From JAAZBW01 sp035647855 (GTDB lineage: Bacteria > Actinomycetota > Actinomycetes > Actinomycetales > Actinomycetaceae): a stretch of 64,000 nucleotides of DNA. A program made the position numbers and the translations under genes. The notes under the pieces are model-generated. The model was not told the DNA's origin. It saw only the letters and a list, made by a program, of their open reading frames with translations, and ran no database searches. The stretch is from assembly GCA_035647855.1 (NCBI GenBank), contig DASRMP010000055.1, positions 107,984 through 171,983 of the forward strand, given 5' to 3'. Shown here one piece after another: positions 24,558 to 33,387 of this stretch (its first letter is position 1; the number at the start of each line of letters is the position of its first letter).

Positions 24558-25772
24558 ATGGCAGCTCCAAGTGGTCCGGCCGCGCTTCGCAGCCCCTATC
24601 CTCCCGAGATGGTTGATCGGCTCACGAAGGAGTCTTCCTCGCTCGCTGCCGCAGCAACACGCCGTATGGAATCGGATCTCCGCTGGGTGGGCAGACTGGA
24701 CGCAGCTGACCGTTCGTGGCTGGGCGTCGTGGCCCAGGAAGCGATCGCCCGTTTCACGGAGTGGCTCAGGAATCCGGCCGAGGCGTCCACCTCCCCCACC
24801 GAAATCTTCCGCGCAGCACCGCGCTCACTTGCCCGCGCCGTCACATTGCAGCAGACAGTCGCGGTGATCCGGCTGATCGTCGAGGTCGTGGATGAAGAAT
24901 CCGCGAGCCTTGTCGGTGCCGAACACGTGGCCGAGTTGCGCGACGCGGTCCTCGTCTACTCACGGGAGGTGGCGTTCACCGCCGCCGAGGTGTACGCGGA
25001 CGCCGCCGAGAATCGCGGGCAGTGGGACGCCCGGCTCGAATCCTTCGCAATCGATGCCATCGTGCGCGGAGCACCGGACGAAACGCTGCGTTCCCGTGTC
25101 TCGACTCTTGGCTGGACCGGAAAGGGCCAGGTACTCGGTATCGTCGGCCACGCGCCTATACGCCACGCCACCGAATTCCTGGTCGAGCTTCGCGCCAACG
25201 CCCGCGCCCTCACGCCAGATGTCCTGATTGGGCTACAGGGCGACAAGGTGATCGTTGTCCTCGGACACGAGAGCGCCCCGCTTGACGTTGCCCGAAAGCT
25301 CGCAAGCTCCTTCGAAGAGGGCCACGTGGTCATCGGCCCTGAAGTCCGGGACATCTCAGAGTCGGGCCGCTCCGTGCGATCCGCGATCGCGGGTGTCCTC
25401 GCGGTGCCCGCGTGGCCGAAGGCGCCCAATCCCGTTCTCGCGGATGACCTCCTGCCCGAGCGCATGCTCAACGGCGACCCGCTCGCGCGCCGTCTCCTCA
25501 TCGAGGCCATCTACCTTCCGCTCACGGCAGCCGGCGTGACCCTCGTCGAGACGCTCGAGGAGTACATCGGGGCGGGCCACTCGCTTGAAGGCGCAGCCCG
25601 TCATCTCTTCGTTCACCCCAACACCGTCCGCTATCGGTTGCGGCGGATCACCCAACTCGTCGGGTGGGATCCGACCGACTCACGCGAGGGCTATGTCCTT
25701 CGCACGGCGCTGGCAGTTGGCCGGCTGGCGCAAGCAGTCGAGCCGAACAGGGCGCCCCGCAATGGCTCCTGA
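24558..25772 (+). CDS. fasR: FasR-like PucR/CdaR-type regulator of fatty acid synthesis
   Basis: Regulator of 404 residues. The N-terminal two thirds form the GGDEF-like sensor region of the PucR group. The C-terminus carries the PucR helix-turn-helix: LEEYIGAGHSLEGAARHLFV followed by HPNTVRYRLRRITQLVG. In Streptomyces the protein at this position (FasR) activates the fabD-fabH-acpP-fabF operon, and gene order here is the same. It ends 195 bp before fabD, and a palindrome-like element in that gap (25889-25905) is a plausible binding site. Function is inferred from position and domain. Confidence 0.85.
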   Translation: MAAPSGPAALRSPYPPEMVDRLTKESSSLAAAATRRMESDLRWVGRLDAADRSWLGVVAQEAIARFTEWLRNPAEASTSPTEIFRAAPRSLARAVTLQQTVAVIRLIVEVVDEESASLVGAEHVAELRDAVLVYSREVAFTAAEVYADAAENRGQWDARLESFAIDAIVRGAPDETLRSRVSTLGWTGKGQVLGIVGHAPIRHATEFLVELRANARALTPDVLIGLQGDKVIVVLGHESAPLDVARKLASSFEEGHVVIGPEVRDISESGRSVRSAIAGVLAVPAWPKAPNPVLADDLLPERMLNGDPLARRLLIEAIYLPLTAAGVTLVETLEEYIGAGHSLEGAARHLFVHPNTVRYRLRRITQLVGWDPTDSREGYVLRTALAVGRLAQAVEPNRAPRNGS

Positions 25773-25888
25773 CCGTAGCGCTCCCGGCATCGCAGCGCCC
25801 ATTTCCGGCGCACCGGCCCGCTCCATGCGCCCTACCCGCACACCTCGCCGCCCCTTCCTGTGGCCGCGGGCACACCCCGAGCCCCGTT

Positions 25889-25905
25889 TTGTAGATCGTC
25901 CACAA
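25889..25905. promoter_or_regulatory. Palindromic element upstream of fabD, candidate FasR site
   Basis: TTGTAGATCGTCCACAA: six of the eight base pairs around the centre are complementary, including four outer pairs. It lies 63 bp before the fabD start. Binding by the upstream regulator is an inference from its position. Confidence 0.4.
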
Positions 25906-25967
25906 CCACTGAGGCGCGACTTGTCGCCGCAACTGCATGATCGCGAAAGTGGGAGATTGAGACGATC

Positions 25968-26894
25968 ATGAGCGTGTTTGCGATAGTTGCGCCCGGACAG
26001 GGCTCACAGACCCCTGGAATGCTCCGCACGTGGCTTGAGGACCCGGCGCTCGCTGACCTCGTCGCGTCTTTCGGTGAGGCCGCCGGCCTCGACCTGGTCG
26101 AACTCGGCACCACCGCCGATGCCGCCACCATCACGGACACTTCCAACGCGCAACCGCTCATCGTCACGGCCGCCCTCGTCTCCGCGACCGCGCTGTTCGG
26201 CGGGCTCCCGGTGAAGCCGCCGCGTGTGGTGGCCGGTCACTCCGTCGGAGAACTCTCCGCTCTCGCCGTCGCGGGAGTGCTCGGCGGCGCCGAGGCCGTC
26301 GCGCTTGCCGCCCGTCGCGGAGCCGGCATGGCAAAGGCCGCCGCGGCCGTCCCGAGTGGGATGAGCGCCGTCGTCGGCGGAAGACGTGAGGACGTGCTCG
26401 CCGCCATCGGGGACGCAGGATGCGTCGCCGCCAACGTCAACTCGGCCGGACAGGTGGTCGCTGCAGGCACTCCCGAGCAACTCGCCCACCTCGCGGACAA
26501 CCCGCCCGCTCGCGCGCGCGTCATTCCGCTGCAGGTCGCGGGCGCGTTCCACACCGTCCACATGGCGCCTGCGCAGGCCACATTCGCCGACGACGTCGCC
26601 CGTCTCACCCCTTCCGACCCATCCGTAACACTCCTGTCCAACCGGGACGGATCCGAAGTCACAGACGGAGCCGACGCCGTCGCACGCCTTGTCACGCAGC
26701 TCACCTCACCGGTGCGCTGGGACCTGTGCATGGCAACAATGACGAACCTCGGAGTGACGGCCATCATCGAACTTGCGCCGGGCGGAGTCCTCACCGGACT
26801 CGCGAAACGCGAGATGAAGGGTGTCCCCGCAGTCGCCATTTCCTCCCCGGCCGATCTCGACGATGCCCGCGAACTCATGGAGCAGACCGCATGA
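25968..26894 (+). CDS. fabD: Malonyl-CoA:ACP transacylase
   Basis: Enzyme of 308 residues that loads malonate onto acyl carrier protein for type II fatty acid synthesis. GQGSQ lies at 10-14, the nucleophile Ser92 in AGHSVGE, the conserved GAFHTVHM block carries the catalytic His, and the ending is LAPGGVLTGLAKR. The ATG follows GGGAGA at a slightly long spacing. Its stop codon overlaps the fabH start (ATGA), indicating coupled translation. First gene of the fabD-fabH-acpP-fabF operon. Confidence 0.96.
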   Translation: MSVFAIVAPGQGSQTPGMLRTWLEDPALADLVASFGEAAGLDLVELGTTADAATITDTSNAQPLIVTAALVSATALFGGLPVKPPRVVAGHSVGELSALAVAGVLGGAEAVALAARRGAGMAKAAAAVPSGMSAVVGGRREDVLAAIGDAGCVAANVNSAGQVVAAGTPEQLAHLADNPPARARVIPLQVAGAFHTVHMAPAQATFADDVARLTPSDPSVTLLSNRDGSEVTDGADAVARLVTQLTSPVRWDLCMATMTNLGVTAIIELAPGGVLTGLAKREMKGVPAVAISSPADLDDARELMEQTA

Positions 26895-27910
26895 CTGAAC
26901 TCAAGATCGCCGACACCGTCCGGTACTCCCGCATCCTCGGCGTCGGGGGTGTGCGCGGAGACCTTGTGGTCACCAACGACGACCTCGCGGGACCCATCGA
27001 CTCGTCCGACGAGTGGATCCGTCAGCGCACAGGCATCGTCACGCGCCGGCGCGCAACCGAGGAACAGACGCTTCTGGCAATGTGTCTGGAGGCCTCACAG
27101 AAGGCGCTCGCCCAAGCGGGGCTCGGACCCACCGCAATCGACACCGTGATCGTCGCCTCGGTGACGCACCTGCAGTTAACCCCGTCACTGGCGGCGATCC
27201 TGGCCGACAGGCTCGGGACCTCCGGAGCGGCGGCCTGGGACATCTCCGCAGCGTGCGCCGGCTATCCCTACGGCATCGGCCAGGCGGACGCCCTCATCCG
27301 GGCGGGGACTTCGCACCACGTCCTGGTTGTCGGCGCGGAGCGGATGAGCGACATCGTCGACCCCACCGACCGTTCCATCTCCTTCCTGTTGGGCGACGGC
27401 GCCGGCGCGGCAGTCCTCGGCCCGTCCGAGACGCCCGGTGTGGGGCCGACGGTCTGGGGATCAGACGGTTCGCGCGACGACGCGATCCGCCAGACCCACT
27501 CGTTCGACGACTTCCGGACCGGTACCAACCTCTCCTGGCCGACACTGCGCCAAGAGGGCCCCGCCGTCTTCAAGTGGGCGTCCTTCGAAATGGCAAAAGT
27601 GGCCGCCAAGGCGATCGAGGCCGCAGGGCTCAAACCCGAGGACATCGACGTGTTCGTGCCGCACCAGGCCAACATGCGGATCATCGACCAGTTCATGAAG
27701 TCACTCTCGCTGCGAGAGGATGTGATCGTCGGACGCGATATCGCCGACACCGGCAACACCTCCGCGGCCTCGATTCCCCTGGCCACGGAGCGCCTGCTCC
27801 GCGAGGGTCAGGCCCACGGAGGTCAAATCGCCCTGCAGATCGGTTTCGGAGCCGGTCTGGCGTTCGCCGCGCAGGTCGTGACACTTCCTGATCACCACAA
27901 CAACGCCTGA
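26891..27910 (+). CDS. fabH: Beta-ketoacyl-ACP synthase III
   Basis: Initiating condensing enzyme of 339 residues that joins acyl-CoA with malonyl-ACP. The catalytic triad is visible: Cys122 in ISAACAGYPYG, His in VPHQANMRI and Asn in DTGNTSAAS. The start SRILGVGGVRGDLVVTNDDL and DSSDEWIRQRTGI are standard FabH blocks. In actinobacteria FabH usually accepts branched starters, but this cannot be read directly. ATG at 26891 overlaps the fabD stop. The longer upstream frame is antisense-like and rejected. acpP follows after 12 bp. Confidence 0.96.
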   Translation: MTELKIADTVRYSRILGVGGVRGDLVVTNDDLAGPIDSSDEWIRQRTGIVTRRRATEEQTLLAMCLEASQKALAQAGLGPTAIDTVIVASVTHLQLTPSLAAILADRLGTSGAAAWDISAACAGYPYGIGQADALIRAGTSHHVLVVGAERMSDIVDPTDRSISFLLGDGAGAAVLGPSETPGVGPTVWGSDGSRDDAIRQTHSFDDFRTGTNLSWPTLRQEGPAVFKWASFEMAKVAAKAIEAAGLKPEDIDVFVPHQANMRIIDQFMKSLSLREDVIVGRDIADTGNTSAASIPLATERLLREGQAHGGQIALQIGFGAGLAFAAQVVTLPDHHNNA

Positions 27911-27922
27911 GGAGGCACCACC

Positions 27923-28171
27923 ATGGCTCTGACCAACGATGAGATCCTCGCCGGTCTTGCAGAAATCGTCACCGAGGAGACCGGCGTTCCCGCCGAGTCC
28001 GTCACCCTCGACGCGAGCTTCGCGGACGACCTCGACATCGACTCACTCTCGATGATGACGATCATCACGTACGCCGAGGAGAAGTTCGAGGTTCGGATCC
28101 CGGACGAGGACGCGACCACGCTCAGCACCGTGCAGGACGCGGTCGAGTACATCGCCAAGGCCCAGGCCTGA
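27923..28171 (+). CDS. acpP: Acyl carrier protein
   Basis: Acidic four-helix carrier of 82 residues. Ser41 in DLDIDSLSMM is the 4'-phosphopantetheine attachment site. GAGGAGG precedes the ATG. It carries the growing chain between FabD, FabH and FabF, which flank it. Length and composition are normal for the family. Confidence 0.97.
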   Translation: MALTNDEILAGLAEIVTEETGVPAESVTLDASFADDLDIDSLSMMTIITYAEEKFEVRIPDEDATTLSTVQDAVEYIAKAQA

Positions 28172-28235
28172 GGCCAACAAGCGACTGAACCCCCGTGCCT
28201 CTGCGGCGGAAGAATCCCATCTCTCGAGGAGATCA

Positions 28236-29468
28236 ATGAGCAACCGAGTCGTCATCACCGGAATGGGGACCATCAACCCGATCGGCGCCAACGTCGCGGA
28301 CACGTGGAACGCGGCGCTCGCCGGCAGGTCCGGCGTTGCCACACTGGACAACGACTGGGCCGAGCGCTACGAGCTTCCTCTCAACTTCGCCGCCTTGGCG
28401 CAGGGTGATCCCTCCGAGGTGATCCCGGTCCGCGAGATCAAGCGGATGGACCGCTCGACACAACTCGTGACGGTCGCGGCGCTGGAGGCTTGGGAGGACG
28501 CCGGGTCCCCCGAGGTCGACGGCGAGCGGCTTGCCGTTCTGGCATCCTCGGGAATCGGTGGGGTCACCACACTCCTCGGCGGTTGGGACACCGTGCGGGA
28601 ACGCGGCGCCCGCCGTGTGCTGCCGTTGACTGTTCCGATGCTGATGCCGAACGCACCGGCAGCGAACCTGTCGGTGCGATTCGGCGCCAAGGCAGGGGCG
28701 CACGCGCCGGTCTCGGCCTGCGCGTCCGGCGCGGAGGCGATCGCGTGGGCCACGCGCCTCATCCGGGACGGTGCCGCCGACGTCGTGATCGCCGGCGGCA
28801 CGGAGGCGTGCATCCACCCCGCGACCCTCGCGTTCTTCGCGAAGATGCAGGCAGTCTCGACTCGGAACGACGACCCGCAGGGCGCATCGCGGCCCTACGA
28901 CGTCGACCGGGACGGGTTCGTCATGGGCGAGGGCGCGGGCGTCGTCGTGCTCGAGTCCGAGGCTCACGCGCGCGCCCGAGGGGCGAGGATTCACGGCGAG
29001 GTCGCCGGGGTCGGCATGTCCGCCGACGCCTATGACATCGCCCCTCCCGACCCGACCGGGGTCGGCCAGGAGCGTGCCATGCGGCTCGCCATTGCCGACG
29101 CCGGTATCGAAGGCCCGCAGGTCGTGCACGTGAACGCCCACGCCACTTCGACGCCTGCGGGCGACATCGTCGAGGCCGAGGCGATCGCACGGGTCACCGG
29201 AGAGCAGGTACTTGTCACGGGCACCAAGTCCATGACCGGTCACCTGCTGGGTGGCGCCGGCTCGCTGGAGACGATCCTGACGGTGCTCGCGCTGCAGAAC
29301 CGGCTCGTGCCGCCGACCATCAACGTCGAGAACCCGGAGCCGAACCTCCCGGTGGATCTCGTCCGTGACACGCCGCGTGAGATCTCCGGTGCCTCCGATC
29401 TGTACGCGATCAACAATGCGTTCGGCTTCGGAGGCCACAACGTCGCGCTGGTGGTCACCAGCGCGTAG
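28236..29468 (+). CDS. fabF: Beta-ketoacyl-ACP synthase II
   Basis: Elongating condensing enzyme of 410 residues. The active-site Cys162 lies in PVSACASGAEA, the two histidines in VNAHATSTPAGD and in the GTKSMTGHLLGGAG region, and the glycine-rich NAFGFGGHN near the C-terminus. GAGGAG precedes the ATG. Last gene of the fatty acid synthase operon; a strong hairpin (29541-29580) ends the transcript before the convergent DUF3145 gene. Confidence 0.97.
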   Translation: MSNRVVITGMGTINPIGANVADTWNAALAGRSGVATLDNDWAERYELPLNFAALAQGDPSEVIPVREIKRMDRSTQLVTVAALEAWEDAGSPEVDGERLAVLASSGIGGVTTLLGGWDTVRERGARRVLPLTVPMLMPNAPAANLSVRFGAKAGAHAPVSACASGAEAIAWATRLIRDGAADVVIAGGTEACIHPATLAFFAKMQAVSTRNDDPQGASRPYDVDRDGFVMGEGAGVVVLESEAHARARGARIHGEVAGVGMSADAYDIAPPDPTGVGQERAMRLAIADAGIEGPQVVHVNAHATSTPAGDIVEAEAIARVTGEQVLVTGTKSMTGHLLGGAGSLETILTVLALQNRLVPPTINVENPEPNLPVDLVRDTPREISGASDLYAINNAFGFGGHNVALVVTSA

Positions 29469-29540
29469 GACCGCCGCGAGCCGGTTGATGCCAGGGGGTG
29501 GCAGGATGGCCGACCGGTTCGCGGTTCATTGCCGAACCGA

Positions 29541-29580
29541 CAGAGGAGCGTCGACTGCATTGGCAGCCGGCGCTCCTCTG
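29541..29580. terminator. Bidirectional hairpin between fabF and DUF3145
   Basis: CAGAGGAGCG (29541-29550) pairs perfectly with CGCTCCTCTG (29571-29580) around a 20-nt loop, between two convergent genes. Confidence 0.75.
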
Positions 29581-29602
29581 CTTCCCCGCTCGATGGCCGA
29601 TT

Positions 29603-30103
29603 TCAGCCCACGTGGTGGAGCCAGCGAATTGGAGCCCCGGCACCCGCGTAGCGGAACGGTTCGAGTTCGTCATCCCAGGCCTGGCCGAGCGCGAGATCGA
29701 GCTCACGGCGCAGGCGGGGCAGATCGCCGGCGTGCTCGAGGGCGGCGCGGATGCGGTTCTCGGGCACCACGACGTTTCCGTGAACATCCGTCACCGCGTG
29801 GAAGATGCCGAGTTCCGGGGTGTGCGACCAGCGGCCGCCGTCGGTACCCGGTGAGGCGTCCTCGGTGACCTCGTAACGCAGGTGCGTCCAGCCGCGCAGC
29901 GCGGATGCGATGCGTGCGCCGCTTCCGACGGGACCGACCCAGCTGAGCTCGGCACGAACCATATCCGTGACGGCAGGCTGGTTGGTCCACTCAAACGTGA
30001 CGCGCTGATTCAGCGCCGTGCCGATGGCCCACTCAACGTGGGGGCACAGCGCACGAGGCGCAGAGTGCACAAAAACAACGCCGCGGGTGTACTTCCCACT
30101 CAT
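29603..30103 (-). CDS. DUF3145 family protein
   Basis: Actinobacteria-specific protein of 166 residues with signature blocks GVVFVHSAPRALCPHVEWAI, SWVGPVGSGARIASALRGW and the C-terminal WDDELEPFRYAGAGAPIRW. The family has no known biochemical role but is conserved beside fabF, so a link to lipid or envelope metabolism is often suspected. AAGGAG precedes the ATG at 30103; the frame upstream of it is not conserved. It is convergent with fabF. Confidence 0.9.
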   Translation of the reverse strand: MSGKYTRGVVFVHSAPRALCPHVEWAIGTALNQRVTFEWTNQPAVTDMVRAELSWVGPVGSGARIASALRGWTHLRYEVTEDASPGTDGGRWSHTPELGIFHAVTDVHGNVVVPENRIRAALEHAGDLPRLRRELDLALGQAWDDELEPFRYAGAGAPIRWLHHVG

Positions 30104-30242
30104 CTTCCGGCTCCTTTCGAGTGGCGTCTTCCCCAACGTCCCTCGAATTCGAGTCCGGCCGAATGACACGGCTGTAGTCATTCAATCATGCGGCGGCGGG
30201 AATGGAAAGCCCACAATTCCGGGAAATGCGCCGGCCAGGGAG

Positions 30243-30734
30243 CTACTGCATCCTCTCGCGGATCGCCTTCATCGCCTGCTTGCGAGTGGATCGGTCGAGG
30301 CGATCGAGGTACAGCATGCCGTCGAGGTGGTCCATCTCGTGCTGGAGCGCGCGGCCCATGAGCCCGTCTCCCTCGACCACCACACGCTTGCCGTCGAGGT
30401 CAGTCCCCTCGACGCGCGCATACCAGGCTCGTCTCGTGGGGAAAAACAGTTCCGGGACCGACAGACATCCCTCTTCCCCGTCCTGGTACTCGTCCTCGGA
30501 GGTTTCCACGAGTATGGGATTGAGGACATAACCGATCTTGCCGTCGATGTTCCACGAGAATGCGCGGAGCGAAACGCCAATCTGGTTCGCCGCGAGACCT
30601 GCCCTGCCGTCATCGTCGACGGTCTCGAGGAGATCCTCCACCAACTGCCTCACACGATCATCGATCTCATTGATCGGTGCACACGGAGTGCGCAGAACCG
30701 GGTCTCCCACGATACGGATTTCTCGCCAAGCCAT
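30243..30734 (-). CDS. def: Peptide deformylase
   Basis: Metalloenzyme of 163 residues that removes the formyl group from nascent proteins. All three motifs are present: GLAANQIG, EGCLSVPE with the metal-binding Cys, and QHEMDHLDG with two metal-binding His and the catalytic Glu. I prefer the ATG at 30734, nine bases after GGGAGA, to the ATG three codons earlier that lies too close to it. It is divergent from the lactone-catabolic operon, with a 235-bp gap in which I see no clear promoter. Confidence 0.95.
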   Translation of the reverse strand: MAWREIRIVGDPVLRTPCAPINEIDDRVRQLVEDLLETVDDDGRAGLAANQIGVSLRAFSWNIDGKIGYVLNPILVETSEDEYQDGEEGCLSVPELFFPTRRAWYARVEGTDLDGKRVVVEGDGLMGRALQHEMDHLDGMLYLDRLDRSTRKQAMKAIRERMQ

Positions 30735-30969
30735 AACCGGCATTCTCCCACGCGTCGGGCCGCCATCCGGGACCCGATCCTGTCTGTCCGGTCACTTGTA
30801 TCTGCTCGGTGGTTCCTGTCAGACCCCGGCGAGACCACTGCCTCGTTCCGAGTGGCGTTTCTGGCCCCAGCAAGGCGAAAGCCCAGCTTGGAGCCTCGTG
30901 CTCTCCGGTGGCAGGTCTCCTGAGCCGGGCGTAGATTGGCGAATCCTTCCACTGTTGAAAGGTCGTGAG

Positions 30970-31791
30970 ATGTCAATGGCTGACCCGATGAAACTCCACA
31001 TCCTGTCCACCGGCGTCATGGAAACCGATCACACGTGGCTGTTGCTGCAGGCCGGCAACACGATCACCGATCGTTATCACAAGGACAAGCCAGCAGTCTG
31101 GGCGGACTGCCCGACCCACGCGGTACTGGTCGAGACCCCTGAGGCCCGGATCCTCTGGGACACCGGCGTGCCACGGGACTGGGAATCGCGGTGGGCGCCC
31201 ACGGGATTCCACGACTTCTTTCCGGTCAAGGAGGATCCGGAAGGGCCCGGCTACCTCGATACGGCGCTCGGCGACCTGGAGCTCACCACCGAGGACATCG
31301 ACATCCTCGTGCTATCCCACCTCCACTTCGACCACGCCGCCAACGCCCGCGACTTCGACAACGGCAAGACCCGCATCCTCGCTCACCATGACGAGATCGA
31401 GGGCGTGAAAACCATTGAGGGCTACAGCAAGGGGGCTCACATCGTCTCCGACTTCGAGGGGCTGCCGATTCAGGCGATCCACGGCGACGACGAGATCGTC
31501 CCGGGCGTCTCCACGATCTTCACGCCCGGGCACACGTGGGGAACCATGAGCCTCCGGGTGGACCTGCCAGAGGCGGGCACGAAGATCTTCACTTCGGACG
31601 CCGTCTATCTCACCGCGAGCTGGGGTCCGCCTGCCATCGGCGCCGCGATCGTGTGGGACTCGGTGCAGTGGCTGGAGTCGGTTGACAAGCTGCGCCGGAT
31701 CCAGGAGCAGACCGGGGCGGAAATGATCTTCGGCCACGATCCGGAGCAGCGGAAACTCCTCAAGTTCTCGCCCGACAATCACTACCGCTGA
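30970..31791 (+). CDS. Metallo-beta-lactamase-fold lactonase, AttM/AiiA-like
   Basis: Hydrolase of 273 residues with the dinuclear-metal motif HLHFDHA (HxHxDH), a later GHTWGTMSL histidine, SDAVYL aspartate and FGHDPEQ histidine, the set used by N-acyl-homoserine lactonases and gamma-butyrolactone lactonases. The N-terminal MKLHILSTGVMETDH and HYKDKP-like loop also resemble AttM. ATG at 30970 follows AAAGG. First gene of a four-gene operon with alcohol and aldehyde dehydrogenases. Together they would turn gamma-butyrolactone into succinate, so its substrate is probably a simple lactone rather than only a quorum signal. Confidence 0.82.
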   Translation: MSMADPMKLHILSTGVMETDHTWLLLQAGNTITDRYHKDKPAVWADCPTHAVLVETPEARILWDTGVPRDWESRWAPTGFHDFFPVKEDPEGPGYLDTALGDLELTTEDIDILVLSHLHFDHAANARDFDNGKTRILAHHDEIEGVKTIEGYSKGAHIVSDFEGLPIQAIHGDDEIVPGVSTIFTPGHTWGTMSLRVDLPEAGTKIFTSDAVYLTASWGPPAIGAAIVWDSVQWLESVDKLRRIQEQTGAEMIFGHDPEQRKLLKFSPDNHYR

Positions 31792-31798
31792 GAGTTCC

Positions 31799-32266
31799 AT
31801 GATTCTCTATGACCTTGCCTGCCGCGGCGGGCACCGCTTCGAGGCGGCACTCTCCTCGATGGACGCACCGAACCCGGACTGTGAGTGCGGCGAACCCACT
31901 CGGCGTCTCATCAGCCGGCTCAACATCGGTGGGCGCGCCGCCGTCGGGCCGTCCCGGGAGGACATGCCCACCACCTGGCGGGGCCTCGACGACGGCGACG
32001 CCGCGACCGTCCGGCACTGGCACAGCGCCATGTCCAAGCGAGAAGAGCTGGAGGAGAAGCACCCCGAACTCGCCGGCGACCGGCGCCCCGTCCTCGCGCA
32101 CGAAGGCGTATTCGCGAACGCCCCCCTGCGGGCGGGCGACGACCTCGTCGGCGACGTCGTCCGGGCGACGTTCGGGGCAAAGAAGACGACGACGTCGGCG
32201 AGGCGGGAGACGGCAGCAACGAAGCACGAGCCGGCAGGAGAGAGGCCGGAGAAGGACGCGACATGA
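31799..32266 (+). CDS. FmdB-like zinc-ribbon protein
   Basis: Small protein of 155 residues. The N-terminal 45 residues resemble an FmdB-type zinc ribbon: MILYDLACRGGHRFEAALSS, then CECGEPTRRLISRL; the likely zinc ligands are Cys8, His12 and the CxC pair, one spacing shorter than usual. The remainder is charged and probably disordered, ending in a Lys/Thr/Ala tail. It starts seven bases after the lactonase stop and its own stop overlaps the dehydrogenase start, so it is inside the operon. Proteins of this kind often sit beside metabolic enzymes without a known role. Confidence 0.65.
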   Translation: MILYDLACRGGHRFEAALSSMDAPNPDCECGEPTRRLISRLNIGGRAAVGPSREDMPTTWRGLDDGDAATVRHWHSAMSKREELEEKHPELAGDRRPVLAHEGVFANAPLRAGDDLVGDVVRATFGAKKTTTSARRETAATKHEPAGERPEKDAT

Positions 32267-33387
32267 AGATCACGGGCGCCGTTCTCGAGGAGATCGGCCG
32301 GCAGCGACCGTACAAGAAGACCCAACCGATCCGTGTGCAGGAACTCGACCTCGACCCGCCCGGTCCCGATGAACTCCTCGTGCGGATCGAGGCCGCCGGA
32401 ATCTGCCACTCGGACCTCAGCGTGGTCGACGGCAACCGTGTCCGCCCCGTTCCGATGCTCCTCGGGCACGAGTCGGCGGGCATCGTCGAGGAGGTGGGTG
32501 AAGGCGTCGACGACGTGGCGGTTGGCGGCCGGGTGGTGATGTGCTTCCTGCCCAGGTGCGAGCAGTGCGCGAACTGCCAGGAGGGCGGGCGGCTCCCCTG
32601 CACCCCTGGCTCGGCGGCCAATAATGCGGGCGTCCTCATGGGCGATCACATCCGGCTCCATCGCGACCATCCGGACGGGCGCGAGGAGGTCAAACATCAC
32701 CTCGGCGTCTCGGGTTTCGCCACGCACGTCGTCGTGAACCGTGCCTCGGCGGTGCCGGTGGGAAACGACGTGCCCCCGGACGTCGCGGCCGTCCTCGGTT
32801 GTGCAGTACTCACCGGTGGGGGCGCCGTTGTCAACGCGGCGGCGCCCCGGCAGGGCGACTCGCTCATGATTGTCGGACTCGGCGGCGTCGGCATGGCGGC
32901 ACTCCTGACCGCGATCAGCCTCGACGTCGGAGACGTGATCGCCGTCGACGCCCTCGAGTCGAAACTCGACCTCGCGCGCGAGTGGGGAGCGACCGCCGCG
33001 TACACGCCGCAGGAAGTGGCGGACAAGGGGATCAAGGCGAGTCACGTCATCGAGTGTGCGGGGCACCCGCGGGCGTTCGAGACGGCGTTCAAGGCGACGG
33101 CAGTGGGCGGGCGGACGGTCACGACCGGCCTGCCCGCACCGACCGCGGTCAGCGAGATCACGCCCCTGACCCTGACCGCCGAGGCCCGGACGGTGATCGG
33201 GTCCTACCTCGGCTCCGCGATCCCCGCCCGCGACATCCCGAAATACGCGCAGATGTGGCGCGACGGGACGCTACCCGCCGACCGGCTGATCTCCAAGCGG
33301 ATCAGACTCGAGGACATCAACGAGGCGATGGACGACCTCGCGGATGGACTCGCCATCCGCCAAGTGATCATGTTCGAGGAGGCATGA
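32263..33387 (+). CDS. Zinc-dependent alcohol dehydrogenase (MDR family)
   Basis: Enzyme of 374 residues. Catalytic zinc ligands are in GICHSD and GHESAG, the structural zinc site is CEQCANCQEGGRLPC with four Cys, and the cofactor loop is VGLGGVGMAALL followed by Asp in VIAVDALESK, indicating NAD. The layout matches class III-like alcohol dehydrogenases. The ATG overlaps the previous stop (ATGA), and its own stop overlaps the aldehyde dehydrogenase start. In this operon the likely substrate is gamma-hydroxybutyrate, oxidised to succinate semialdehyde. Confidence 0.9.
   Translation: MKITGAVLEEIGRQRPYKKTQPIRVQELDLDPPGPDELLVRIEAAGICHSDLSVVDGNRVRPVPMLLGHESAGIVEEVGEGVDDVAVGGRVVMCFLPRCEQCANCQEGGRLPCTPGSAANNAGVLMGDHIRLHRDHPDGREEVKHHLGVSGFATHVVVNRASAVPVGNDVPPDVAAVLGCAVLTGGGAVVNAAAPRQGDSLMIVGLGGVGMAALLTAISLDVGDVIAVDALESKLDLAREWGATAAYTPQEVADKGIKASHVIECAGHPRAFETAFKATAVGGRTVTTGLPAPTAVSEITPLTLTAEARTVIGSYLGSAIPARDIPKYAQMWRDGTLPADRLISKRIRLEDINEAMDDLADGLAIRQVIMFEEA

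Noticed and set aside
31807..33066. Minus-strand open frame of 419 codons
   Set aside because: Antisense to the zinc-ribbon and alcohol dehydrogenase genes; no recognisable motif.
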